Part shown: positions 16,742 to 26,290 of the stretch, piece after piece
Layout: each line of letters begins with the position of its first letter
Position numbering within the stretch: the first letter of the stretch is position 1
Source of the DNA: WTGU01 sp965242855
GTDB lineage: Bacteria > Pseudomonadota > Alphaproteobacteria > UBA828
Assembly (NCBI GenBank): GCA_965242855.1
Contig: OZ251509.1
Location: 1,178,001 to 1,242,000 of the forward strand
Length of the DNA stretch: 64,000 bases
Direction: 5' to 3'
The notes under the pieces: model-generated
Told to the model about the DNA's origin: nothing
What the model saw: only the letters and a program-made list of their open reading frames with translations
The model's database searches: none
Made by a program: the position numbers and the translations under genes

Positions 16742-17041
16742 CCCGCACTCTTGCCCGGGCGCTCGTTCTCTTCGACGCCCCGCACACCGTCGCACATCCC
16801 CCACCCCCGTTGAAGGCACGCGCCCCGCCGCCCTTCCGCACCGGGATACGCCATTTCCTCCCCCTTGCGGAGAGACCGGGAGGGGGCCACAGGGGACCTG
16901 CGTTCGCGCGCCGGACGGTTGCGTTCCGAACGGACGTTGAACGAGCGTGAAGGTCGATGGCGGGCGCAGCGCTCCGTCGTTGCGTGCCGTCGCTTCGCAA
17001 ATTAGGTTTCCGACGCGGCGGCGCGGCTCCGGGGGAAGGCG
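16742..17041. other. Intergenic region with no recognised gene
   Basis: This 300-nt gap separates modA (leftward) from hsdM (rightward) and must hold divergent promoters. It contains a degraded G/C-rich palindrome (around 16858-16890) and a GGGGGAAGG ribosome-binding site directly before hsdM. I see no ORF with protein character and no convincing -35/-10 pair. Confidence 0.6.
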
Positions 17042-19169
17042 GTGGGCGGGCTGAACATCGGCAACTTCATCTGGGGCATCGCCGACGATGTGTTGCGGGA
17101 TGTCTATGTGCGGGGGAAGTACCGGGACGTCATCTTGCCGATGACGGTGATCCGCCGCCTTGATGCGGTGCTCGATCCGACCAAGGGCGCCGTGCGGGAG
17201 ATGCACGAACGCTTGAACCATGCGGGGATCGCGAACCAGCACGCGGCCTTGTGCCAGGCGTCCGGCGAGGCGTTCTACAACATCTCGCCCTTCCGGCTTC
17301 GCGATCTCGCGTCCCGCGCCAGGCGCCAGAGCCTCAAGGCGGATTTCGAGGCGTATCTGGACGGCTTCTCACCCAACGTCCGGGAGGTCCTGGACAAGTT
17401 CGAGTTCCGCAACCAGATACCGCGGCTCGTGGAGGCCGACGCGCTCGGTTTCCTCATCGAGAAGTTTCTCGACCCGTCGATCAATCTCGGCCCCAAACCG
17501 GTGTTGAACCGGGACGGGAGCGTGCGCCTGCCCGGCCTCGACAACCATTCGATGGGGACGATCTTCGAGGAGTTGATCCGGCGCTTCAACGAGGAGAACA
17601 ACGAAGAGGCCGGCGAGCACTTCACGCCGCGCGACGTGGTGTCTCTCATGGCCCATCTGGTGTTCATGCCGATCGCCGACGCCATCGAATCGGGCACCTG
17701 GCTCGTCTATGACGGCGCCTGCGGCACCGGCGGCATGCTGACCGTCGCCGAAGAGACGCTGGTGCGGCTCGCGGCCGAGCACGGCAAGGAAGTTTCCGTC
17801 CATCTCTACGGCCAGGAGGTCAACGCCGAGACCTACGCCATCGCCAAGGCCGATCTGATCCTCAAGGGCGAGGGGGATGGAGGCCGACAACATGGCGTAT
17901 GGCTCCACGCTCTCCGCCGACGCCTTCCCGGCGCGGGAGTTCGATTTCATGCTGTCGAACCCGCCTTACGGCAAATCCTGGAAAGCGGACCTCGAGCGGC
18001 TCGGCGGCAGGAAGGGCCTCCGCGACCCGCGCTTCGCGATCGCCCACGGCGGCGCGGCGGAATACAATCTGGCCACGCGGTCGAGCGACGGCCAGATGCT
18101 GTTCCTCGCCAACATGTTGAGCAAGATGAAGACATCTTCGCCGCTCGGCAGCCGCATCGCCGAGGTCCACAACGGCTCGTCGCTGTTCACCGGCGATGCC
18201 GGCTCCGGCGAAAGCAACATCCGCCGCTGGATCATCGAGAACGACTGGCTCGAAGCCATCGTCGCCTTGCCGCCCAACATCTTCTACAACACCGGCATCG
18301 CGACCTATGTCTGGGTGTTGAGCAACCGCAAGGCGCCCGAGCGGCGCGGCAAGGTTCAGCTCATCGACGCCACGGGCTGGTTCGCGCCGCTGCGCAAGAA
18401 CCTGGGCAGGAAGAATTGCGCGCTCGCCCCCGGCGACGTCGAGCGCATCCGCACCGCGTTCTTCCGGCTGGAGGAGAGCGCGCATTCGAAGGTCTTCGCT
18501 AACGAGGCGTTCGGCTACTGGAAGGTGACCGTCGAACGGCCGCTGCGGCTCCGCGTCGCGCTCGACGCGCGCGCCCTGCGGCGGTTCCGGGCGGCATGCG
18601 CGGACGCCTCGGAATTGCCGCTCGCCGACGTCGTGGAGAGCGTCGCGGAACGGCTCGGCGCGGGGCCGCACGGGGATTTCAACCGGTTCCTGGAGGCCGT
18701 GGAGGCGGAGGCGGGCGGACGCCTGCGCATGACGGCCCGGCGCCGCAGGCTGCTGGCGGCGCTCGGGGTCAAGGCTCCCGACGCGGAACCCGTGGTCGGG
18801 AAGACCGCGGCGGTCGGGAGCGGCGGCCACCCGGAGCGCGCCGCGCTGCGCGGCCGTGACCGCGTGGAGACCGGCGGCAAGGCCGTCGCCGTCGAATACG
18901 AGCCGGACCCGGCGTTGCGGGACACCGAGCAGGTGCCCTTGCTGGAGGACGGCGGTATCGAAGCCTTCTTCCGCCGCGAGGTGCTGCCCTACGCGCCCGA
19001 CGCCTGGATCGACGAGTCGAAGACGGCCATCGGCTACGAGATCTCCTTCACCCGGCATTTCTACAAGCCGAAGCCGCTGCGGCCCCTCGAAGAGATCGAG
19101 GCCGACATCCGGGCGCTGGAGAAGGAAACCGAGGGGCTGCTGGACGATGTGCTGGCGGGAGGCGGTTGA
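17042..19169 (+). pseudogene. hsdM: Type I restriction-modification DNA methyltransferase subunit HsdM, frameshifted
   Basis: N6-adenine methylase subunit, about 708 aa when repaired. The GTG start (MGGLNIGNFIWGIADDVLRD) follows GGGGGAAGG. The first frame carries the HsdM N-terminal domain, HFTPRDVV and SAM motif I DGACGTGGM (about 223-231), and runs to LILKGEGD. The second frame continues EADNMAYGSTLSADAF, then the catalytic motif SNPPYG (about 305). The break is a G5 run at 17872-17876; removing one G restores KGEGMEADN. Motif I and NPPY are in different halves, so neither half should work alone. The C-terminal part has FTRHFYKPKPLRPLEEIEADI. An assembly error remains possible. Confidence 0.85.
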
Positions 19170-19209
19170 CAGGCTTGGTCGGCGACTCGGCGCAAGGCGT
19201 CCACTGTCC

Positions 19210-19489
19210 GCCTGTACTATCGCCACGCGACAACATGGGCTGCGCCCTGCTCCATAGTGTCGCCAGTCGATAGCATGGACGGGATCGCGCTCCATAGTGT
19301 TGCCAGCCGATAACATGGACGGGATCGCGCTCCATAGTGTCGCCAGCCGATAACATGGACGGGATCATGCTCCATAGTATTGCCAGCCGATAGCATGGAC
19401 GGCATCATGCTCCATAGTGTTGCCAGCCGATAGCATGGACGGGATCGCGCTCCATAGTGTCGTCAGCTTGTAGCATAGGCGGCGGTGCG
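19210..19489. repeat. Tandem array of seven 40-bp units
   Basis: Contiguous 40-bp units start at 19210 (degenerate), 19250, 19290, 19330, 19370, 19410 and 19450 (degenerate). Each begins CTCCATAGTG and contains GCCGATAACATGGACGGGAT; central units differ at only 2-4 positions. The sequence just after the array (CACTATGG, around 19511) is the reverse complement of the unit start CCATAGTG. The unit length is not a multiple of 3 and there are no spacers. It occupies the gap between hsdM and fic. Confidence 0.92.
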
Positions 19490-19546
19490 CCCCCTGTTAC
19501 CGCCAGCGCGCACTATGGAAGAGTCGCGTCCCGGTGGGAGCGGCCC

Positions 19547-20737
19547 ATGGCGGATGCGAGCGGAGCGAACGAGCCGGGCCGGGCCGGCCGTTACGTCCTC
19601 CAGCCCGCCGGCTACCGGGCCTTCCTTCCCGCTCCGCTGCCGCCGCGCCCGCCGGTTCGCGTGGCGGGGGCGCAGCTGTCGGCGGCCGACCGCGCCCTGG
19701 GCCGGCTGGACGGCGCCATCCACACCTTGCCCGAAGCGGACCTCTTCGCGCTCATGTATGTGCGCAAGGAGGCCGTGCTCTCCAGCCAGATCGAGGGCAC
19801 GCAGAGCTCTCTCCATGACGTGCTCGCCGCCGAGGCGCGTCTTCTCTCGCCCCGCGGCGCCGGGGACACGGGTGAAGTGATCAACTACGTGGCGGCCATG
19901 AACCACGGGCTCGAGCGGTTGCCGGACCTGCCTCTGTCCGTTCGCCTGATCCGCGAAATGCATGAGAAGCTGTTGCTGGGCGTGCGCGGCGGCCGTTCGG
20001 CGCCGGGCGAACTGCGCCGGTCGCAGAACTGGATCGGCCCGGCCGGCTGCACGCCGCGCGATGCGGTCTTCGTGCCGCCGCCGTTCGAGGAGGTGCCGCG
20101 CGCGTTGGGCGATCTGGAGGCCTTTCTCCACCGCGACGATGATCTCCCCCCGCTCGTTCGGATCGGGTTGGCCCATGCCCAGTTCGAGACGATTCACCCT
20201 TTCCTCGACGGCAACGGCCGGGTGGGGCGGTTGTTGATCGTGTTTTTTCTCTGCGAAAGGGGAATCCTCGCGAAACCGGTTCTCTACATCTCGCATTTCT
20301 TCAAGCGCCATCAGGCCGAGTATTATGCGCGTCTTCAGGCGGTGCACGACGCCGGCGATTGGGAAGGCTGGCTCGCGTTCTTCCTGCGCGGCGTGGCGGA
20401 GGTCGGCGCCGAGGCCATGGCGACGGCCCGGCGCGTCCTCGACCTGCGAGAGGCGCACCGCGCCGCCGTCACCGCCCGTTTCGGGCGAGCCGCCGGCAAC
20501 GGCCATCGGGTGCTCGAAGCGCTGTACCGGAAGCCCGTGGTGACGGTTTCCGACGTTCGCGAGATCACCGGCCTCGGCTACCCGGCGGCGAACACCCTGG
20601 TCGCGCGCCTGGTTTCGATCGGGATTCTGGAGCGGTTCGATGATCGCAAGCGCAACCGGGCGTTCCTTTATCGCGATTACATCCGCGTCTTCGCGGACGG
20701 TCCGGAACCCGCGCCCGGCGAGGGGCGGGCGGTATGA
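19547..20737 (+). CDS. Fic family protein (canonical AMPylation motif) in the type I RM operon
   Basis: 396 aa. The catalytic motif HPFLDGNGRVGR (about 217-228) is canonical for Fic adenylyltransferases. An N-terminal inhibitory helix motif S-x-x-x-E-G (SSQIEG, about 79-84) marks it as a self-inhibited class II Fic protein. A Fic_N-like segment precedes it (YRAFLPAPLPP), and a winged-helix-like C-terminus (VSDVREITGLGYPAANTLVARLVSIGILERF) suggests DNA binding or autoregulation. The start MADASGANEPGR follows GTGGGAG; an upstream start inside the repeat array is less likely. Its stop overlaps hsdS (ATGA), so it is co-translated with the specificity subunit. Confidence 0.92.
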   Translation: MADASGANEPGRAGRYVLQPAGYRAFLPAPLPPRPPVRVAGAQLSAADRALGRLDGAIHTLPEADLFALMYVRKEAVLSSQIEGTQSSLHDVLAAEARLLSPRGAGDTGEVINYVAAMNHGLERLPDLPLSVRLIREMHEKLLLGVRGGRSAPGELRRSQNWIGPAGCTPRDAVFVPPPFEEVPRALGDLEAFLHRDDDLPPLVRIGLAHAQFETIHPFLDGNGRVGRLLIVFFLCERGILAKPVLYISHFFKRHQAEYYARLQAVHDAGDWEGWLAFFLRGVAEVGAEAMATARRVLDLREAHRAAVTARFGRAAGNGHRVLEALYRKPVVTVSDVREITGLGYPAANTLVARLVSIGILERFDDRKRNRAFLYRDYIRVFADGPEPAPGEGRAV

Positions 20738-22118
20738 CGCATGTTCTCAAGCCTTATCCGGCTTATCGCGACAGCGGCTTGCCGTGGCTCGGCGAGGTGC
20801 CGGAGCATTGGGAGGTGCAGCGGCTGGGCCAGATGGGAAGATTGTTGAAAGGCAATGGGGGTAGCAAGGAAGACGAAGCGCCTGTTGGAGTTCCATGCGT
20901 CCGGTATGGTGACTTGTATACGACTCATTCCTATTTTATCGAGAGGACCCGATCATTCGTCAATGAAGAAACGTCGAAGAACTATACTCCGATTTTCTTT
21001 GGTGATGTTCTGTTTGCGACATCCGGAGAAACAATCGACGAGATTGGGAAATCGGCAGTAAATCTTATGCGAACAGCTGCCTGTTGCGGCGGCGATATAA
21101 TCCTGTTCAGGCCCTATGGAAATGTTGTAGCTCGCTACATGGGTTACGCACTGGATTGTCGCTCCTCTGCCGCGCAGAAGGCGACCATGGGCCGAGGCAT
21201 TACGGTCATGCATATCTACGCAGGGCAGTTGAAGCGGTTGCTGGTGCCGCTCCCACCCCGCCCCGAGCAAACCGCCATCGTCCGCTATCTCGATCATGTC
21301 GGCGAGCGCATCGGTCGCTATATCGGCGCCAAGGAACGCTTGATCGCGCTGCTGAAGGAGCGGAGGCAGGCGATCATCGACCGCGCGGTCACACGCGGTC
21401 TCGATCCAAACGCGCCGATGAAGCCGACAGGCATAGCCTGGATGCTGGAAGCGCCGGCGCATTGGGAAGTGCGGCGACTACAAAATGTAGCGGACATGCG
21501 GGTAAGCAACGTGGACAAACATGCGAGGGAGGGAGAGGATCCAGTACGCCTGTGCAATTACGTCGATGTTTACAAGAACGACTATATCGACGACCAGATG
21601 AAATTCATGAAAGCCACCGCATGAAATTCATGAAAGCCACCGCCACGGTCGATGAGCTCGAACGGTTTCGGCTTGAGGAAGGGGACGTTCTCATCACCAA
21701 GGATTCCGAAGCATGGAATGACATAGGTGTGCCAGCGTTGGTTACGGAATCTGCTTCCGATCTGGTATCCGGTTATCACTTGGCCCTGCTGAGACCGCGA
21801 ACCAATACAATCCTGGGTAGCTATCTGCTTCGTGCGTTGCAGAGCACCAGCATGGCTCATCAATTTCACATCGCGGCGACGGGAGTTACCAGATATGGGC
21901 TTTCTCACGCTGACATCAAGTCGATATTGCTTCCGCTTCCTCCCGTCTCTGAACAAGCCGCCATCGTCGAGCACCTTGAACGGAGCACCGCCGCCATCGA
22001 CACCGCCATCAACCGCGCGCGCCGCCAGATCGGCCTCCTCCGCGAATACCGCGAACGCTTGATCAACGACGTCGTCACCGGCAAGCTGGACGTGCGCGAG
22101 GCGCGCGTCGCCGCCTAG
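20734..22118 (+). pseudogene. hsdS: Type I restriction specificity subunit HsdS, split by a 23-bp tandem duplication
   Basis: DNA-recognition subunit with two target recognition domains. The first frame (20734-21624) begins MTHVLKPYPAYRDSGLPWLGEVPEHWEVQRL and contains TRD1, the central conserved helix (PLPPRPEQTAIVRYLDHV...RLIALLKERRQAIID) and the start of TRD2 (APAHWEVRRL). It stops just inside the second copy of a 23-bp repeat. The second frame (ATG 21621 to 22118, 165 aa) continues TVDELERFRLEEGDVLITKD and ends with the second conserved helix. Deleting one copy gives a continuous protein of 453 aa. The two frames overlap ATGA, so reinitiation could also make a C-terminal fragment. TRD regions are visibly less GC-rich than neighbouring genes. 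Confidence 0.88.
21598..21643. repeat. Perfect 23-bp tandem duplication inside hsdS
   Basis: Copy 1 is 21598-21620 and copy 2 is 21621-21643, identical (ATGAAATTCATG...GCCACCGC). Each copy also contains an internal ATGAAA repeat. Since 23 is not a multiple of 3, the second copy shifts the hsdS frame. Loss of one copy by slippage would restore it. Confidence 0.97.
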
Positions 22119-22181
22119 CCTGTCGGTCGCCTGTCGATATCGTCCGTGAATGGTATTATTGAGACCGAGGAGGGGGCAGCG

Positions 22182-23240
22182 ATGATCCACTTCAAGGCTG
22201 GCGACATCCTCGCCGAAGACGTGGAGGCCCTGGTCAACACGGTCAATTGCGTCGGCATCATGGGGCGCGGCATCGCGCTGCAATTCAAGAAGGCGTTCCC
22301 GGCCAATTTCGAAGCCTACGCCGCGGCCTGCGAACGCGGGGAGGTGAAGCCCGGCCGGATGTTCGTGTTCGAGACGGGCGCGCTCACCAACCCCCGCTAC
22401 ATCGTCAACTTCCCCACCAAGCGACATTGGCGCGGGCAGAGCCGGATGGCGGACGTGGAAGCCGGGCTGAAGGCGCTGGCCGCCGAGGTCCGGGCGCGGA
22501 ACATCCGCTCCATCGCCGTTCCGCCGCTCGCCTGCGGCCTGGGCGGCCTCGCCTGGGACGACGTGCGCCCGCGCATCGAAGCGGCGCTGGCGGGCTTCGA
22601 CGGTCTGGATGCCGTCGTCTTCCGGCCCGACGGCGCGCCGGAGGCGAAAGACATGGCGCGCGGACGGGAGGCGCCGGAGATGACGCCCGGCCGCGCGGTG
22701 CTGGTGGTGCTGATGCGCCGCTATCTCGACGCCATGCTCGATCCCTTCGTGACCCTGCTGGAGGCGCACAAGCTGCTGTACTTCATGCAGGGGGCGGGCG
22801 AGCCGCTGCAACTCCGCTATGCCAAGGCACCCTACGGCCCCTACGCCGAGAACCTGCGGCACGTCCTGAACGAGATCGAAGGCCACTTCATATCCGGCTA
22901 TGCCGACGGCGGCGACGCGCCGGACAAGCCGCTGTCGCTCGTCCCCGGCGCCGTCGAGGACGCGGCGTCGGCGCTCGAACGCGCGGACGAGACGCGAACG
23001 CGCTTCGAGCGGGTGACCGAGCTGGTCCGCGGCTTCGAATCGTCCTTCGGCCTCGAACTCCTCGCGACCGTCCATTGGGTGATGACGCACGAGGGCGCCG
23101 AGGCGATGGACGACATCGTCGCCCGCACCTATGGCTGGCACGAACGCAAGAGGCGCTTCACCCGCCGCCAGATCGCGCTGGCGGCCACACGGTTGCGGGA
23201 GAAGGGCTGGACCGGCGCCGCGGCGCCCGCGCCCCAATGA
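22182..23240 (+). CDS. DarG-like macrodomain protein (DNA ADP-ribosyl glycohydrolase antitoxin family) without a DarT partner
   Basis: 352 aa. The macrodomain (residues about 1-155) has the DarG pattern MIHFKAGDILAEDVEALVNTVNCVGIMGRGIALQFKKAFP and the substrate loop IAVPPLACGLGGLAWDDV. The C-terminal half (LVVLMRRYLDAMLDPFVTLLEAHKLLYFMQ...PYGPYAENLRHVLNEIEGHF) matches the second domain of full-length DarG proteins. The start at 22182 follows GAGGAGGGGG; another ATG 36 nt upstream is possible. In DarTG, DarG removes ADP-ribose from thymidine and binds DarT. No DarT-like (DUF4433) gene is in the window. The stop overlaps hsdR (ATGA). Confidence 0.88.
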   Translation: MIHFKAGDILAEDVEALVNTVNCVGIMGRGIALQFKKAFPANFEAYAAACERGEVKPGRMFVFETGALTNPRYIVNFPTKRHWRGQSRMADVEAGLKALAAEVRARNIRSIAVPPLACGLGGLAWDDVRPRIEAALAGFDGLDAVVFRPDGAPEAKDMARGREAPEMTPGRAVLVVLMRRYLDAMLDPFVTLLEAHKLLYFMQGAGEPLQLRYAKAPYGPYAENLRHVLNEIEGHFISGYADGGDAPDKPLSLVPGAVEDAASALERADETRTRFERVTELVRGFESSFGLELLATVHWVMTHEGAEAMDDIVARTYGWHERKRRFTRRQIALAATRLREKGWTGAAAPAPQ

Positions 23241-26197
23241 CGACCGACACGAGCGAGCAGGGCCTCGAGGCGCTCATCGTCCGCTCCCTGATCGACGAAG
23301 GCGGCTACGTCGCCGGCGATCCGGGGAACTACGACCGCGAGCACGCGGTCGACATGGCGCAGCTCTTCGCCTTCCTGAACGCGACCCAGCCCGAGGCCGT
23401 CGAGGCGCTCGGCATCGGTGCCGACGGGCCGCCGCGCCTCCGCTTCCTCCACCGCCTGGCGGGCGAGATCGACAAGCGCGGCGTCGTCGACGTGCTGCGC
23501 AAGGGCGTCAGGCACGGGCCGGCGGCGGTGGAACTGCTCTACGGCGCGCCGACTCCCGGCAACACCAAGGCCGAAAGGCTGTTCGCCGCCAACGTCTTCG
23601 GCGTCACGCGCCAGCTTCGCTATTCGAAGGACGAGACTCGGCGCGCGCTCGATCTGGCGCTGTTCGTCAACGGCCTGCCGGTCGCCACCTTCGAGCTCAA
23701 GAACAGACTCACCGGGCAGACGGTCGAGGACGCGGTCGCCCAGTATCGGCGCGACCGGGACCCGAAGGAGCCGCTGTTCCGGTTCGGCCGCTGCGTTGTC
23801 CATTTCGCGGTGGACGACCGCGAAGTGCGGATGTGCACGCATCTGCGGGGCAAGGACTCGTGGTTCCTGCCCTTCGACAAGGGCTGGAACGACGGCGCGG
23901 GCAACCCGCCGAACCCCCACGGCCTCGGGACGGACTACCTGTGGAAGGAGGTTCTGGCCAGGAAGAGCCTGACGGACGTCCTCGAGAATTACGCCCAGAT
24001 CGTCACGGAGGCGGGTGCGCCGGGCGCGAAGAAGACGCGGAAGCAGATCTTCCCGCGCTTCCACCAGCTCGACGCGGTGCGCCGGCTGCTGGCGGACGCC
24101 GCGGCCGCCGGCGCGGGCCGGCGCTACCTGATCCAGCATTCGGCGGGCTCGGGCAAGAGCAACTCCATCGCCTGGCTCGCGCATCGGCTGATCGGCCTGG
24201 AAACCGGCGGCGCGCCGACGTTCGATTCCGTCGTCGTCGTCACCGACCGGCGGGTTCTCGACAGGCAGATCCACGACACGATCCGGCAGTTCGCGCAGGT
24301 ATCGTCCGTCGTCGGCCATGCGGAGCGATCCGGCGCCCTTCGCGGGTTCCTGGAGAGCGGCAAGAAGATCGTCATCACGACGGTGCAGAAGTTCCCCTTC
24401 GTCCTGGACGAGATCGGCGACGAGCACCGGGGCCGGAGATTCGCCATCGTCATCGACGAGGCGCATTCGAGCCAGGGCGGCCGCGCGACGGCGACCATGC
24501 ACATGACGTTGGGGGAGAGCGCGTCCGCCGCCGCCGAGGACGACGTCGAGGACGCCCTCAACCGCCTGATCGAGGCGCGGCGGATGCTGTCCAACGCGAG
24601 CTACTTCGCGTTCACCGCCACCCCGAAGAACAAGACCCTGGAGATTTTCGGAACGCCCGCGCCGGGAGGCGGAACGGTGAAGCATGTTCCCTTCCATGCC
24701 TACACGATGAAGCAGGCGATCCAGGAAGGGTTCATCCTGGACGTGCTCGCGCACTATACGCCGGTCGAGAGCTACTACCGGCTGACGAAGACGGTCGCGG
24801 ACGACCCCGCGTTCGACGCCGGCAAGGCGCGCGGCAAGCTCCGGCGCTACGTCGAGTCCCACGATCACGCGATCCGCCGGAAGGCCGAGATCATGATCGA
24901 CCATTTCCACGAACGGGTGATCGCGCGGCGCAGGATCGGGGGCATGGCGCGGGCCATGGTGGCGACCGGCGGCATCGACCGGGCGATCCGATACTTCCAC
25001 GCCTTCGAGGATTACCTGAAGGAACGCAAGAGCCCCTGGCGAGCCATCGTCGCCTTCTCGGGCGAGCACGAGTACGGCGGGCGGAGCGTGACCGAGGCCG
25101 CGCTCAACGGCTTTCCGAGCAACAGGATCGAGCAGGAGATCCGGAAGGACCCCTACCGCTTCCTGATCGTCGCCGACAAGTTCCAGACCGGCTACGACGA
25201 GCCGCTCCTGCATACGATGTACGTCGACAAGATCCTCTCCGGCATCAAGGCCGTGCAGACGCTCTCCCGCCTGAACCGCGCCCATCCGCTCAAGCACGAC
25301 ACGTTCGTGCTCGACTTCATGAACGACGCGGACGGCATCGCCGCCGCATTTGCCGATTACTACCGCACGACGATCCTGGCCGCGGAGACCGACCCGGACA
25401 AGCTGCACGATCTGAAGGCGGCCCTGGACGGATACGGGGTCTATTCCCGCGCGCAGGTCGATGCGCTCGCGGCGCGCTATCTCGATGGATGCGCGCGGGA
25501 CGCGCTCGACCCGATCCTCGATGCCTGCGTCGCCGTCTACGTGTCGGAGCTCGACGAGGACGGCCAGGTGGGTTTCAAGGGAAAGGCCAAGGTGTTCCTG
25601 CGCACCTACGGCTTTCTGGCCGCGCTCCTTTCCTACGGGGACCCGGAATGGGAGAAACTCTCGATCTTCCTGAATTTCCTGGTTCCGAAGCTGCCCGCTC
25701 CCCGGGAAGAGGATCTCTCCAGGGGCATCCTGGAGACCATCGACATGGACAGCTACCGGGCCGAAGCCCAGGCCTCCCTGTCGATCGCGCTCCCGGACGA
25801 AGATGCGGAGATCGACCCCGTGCCGGCGGGCGCCGGCGGTGGATTTCACGAGCCCGAGATCGATTCCCTCAGCAACATCCTCGAAGAATTCAACAGGATG
25901 TTCGGCGACATCGACTGGAAGGACGCGGACAAGATCGGCAAGGTGATCGCGGAGGATCTTCCCGCCAGGGTCTCGGCCGACCAGGCCTACCGGAACGCCA
26001 TGATGAACTCGGACGAGGACAACGCGCGCATCGAGCACGACAGGGCACTCGGGCGCGCGGTGGTCGATCTTCTCGCGGACCACACCGAACTGTTCCGGCA
26101 ATTCAGTGACAATCGATCATTCAGGGATTGGTTGGCCGCAACGATGTTCAAGGCGACCTATGTCGGCGCCGACGAGGCGAGGCGGAACGCGCCGTAG
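23237..26197 (+). CDS. hsdR: Type I restriction endonuclease subunit HsdR
   Basis: 986 aa, translocase and nuclease of the type I complex, intact. The N-terminal nuclease domain has ALDLALFVNGLPVATFELKNRLTG (PD-(D/E)xK residues, ELK near 152). The SF2 motor follows: HSAGSGKSNSIAWLA (Walker A, about 300), VVVTDRRVLD, ITTVQKF, VIDEAHSSQGG (DEAH box, about 406), FTATPKNKTLEIFG, then FQTGYDEPLLHTMYVDK and LSRLNRAHP in the second RecA lobe. The C-terminal helical region contacts HsdM/HsdS in relatives. With hsdM and hsdS frameshifted, the subunit should lack a partner to direct it to DNA. Confidence 0.95.
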   Translation: MTTDTSEQGLEALIVRSLIDEGGYVAGDPGNYDREHAVDMAQLFAFLNATQPEAVEALGIGADGPPRLRFLHRLAGEIDKRGVVDVLRKGVRHGPAAVELLYGAPTPGNTKAERLFAANVFGVTRQLRYSKDETRRALDLALFVNGLPVATFELKNRLTGQTVEDAVAQYRRDRDPKEPLFRFGRCVVHFAVDDREVRMCTHLRGKDSWFLPFDKGWNDGAGNPPNPHGLGTDYLWKEVLARKSLTDVLENYAQIVTEAGAPGAKKTRKQIFPRFHQLDAVRRLLADAAAAGAGRRYLIQHSAGSGKSNSIAWLAHRLIGLETGGAPTFDSVVVVTDRRVLDRQIHDTIRQFAQVSSVVGHAERSGALRGFLESGKKIVITTVQKFPFVLDEIGDEHRGRRFAIVIDEAHSSQGGRATATMHMTLGESASAAAEDDVEDALNRLIEARRMLSNASYFAFTATPKNKTLEIFGTPAPGGGTVKHVPFHAYTMKQAIQEGFILDVLAHYTPVESYYRLTKTVADDPAFDAGKARGKLRRYVESHDHAIRRKAEIMIDHFHERVIARRRIGGMARAMVATGGIDRAIRYFHAFEDYLKERKSPWRAIVAFSGEHEYGGRSVTEAALNGFPSNRIEQEIRKDPYRFLIVADKFQTGYDEPLLHTMYVDKILSGIKAVQTLSRLNRAHPLKHDTFVLDFMNDADGIAAAFADYYRTTILAAETDPDKLHDLKAALDGYGVYSRAQVDALAARYLDGCARDALDPILDACVAVYVSELDEDGQVGFKGKAKVFLRTYGFLAALLSYGDPEWEKLSIFLNFLVPKLPAPREEDLSRGILETIDMDSYRAEAQASLSIALPDEDAEIDPVPAGAGGGFHEPEIDSLSNILEEFNRMFGDIDWKDADKIGKVIAEDLPARVSADQAYRNAMMNSDEDNARIEHDRALGRAVVDLLADHTELFRQFSDNRSFRDWLAATMFKATYVGADEARRNAP

Positions 26198-26290
26198 CGG
26201 TTTTTCCGGTGCGCGGGCCTCCAGGCCTGCGCGCCGTTGCGGCGGTTCCCTTGCTGCCGTACTCCTTGGGGGCGAGGCGCGGGGGCGGGC

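Noticed and set aside
17860..17900. Programmed ribosomal frameshifting in hsdM
   Set aside because: The G5 run has no slippery-heptamer form or evident stimulatory stem, and the hsdS and helicase breaks argue for ordinary indels. It remains possible only in a weak sense.
19210..19489. The 40-bp repeats as a CRISPR array
   Set aside because: The units abut one another without unique spacers, differ internally, and no cas genes are in the window.
26212..26237. Hairpin after hsdR as a rho-independent terminator
   Set aside because: The stem GCGCGGGCCT/AGGCCTGCGC has a 2-nt loop and the T-run precedes it instead of following it.
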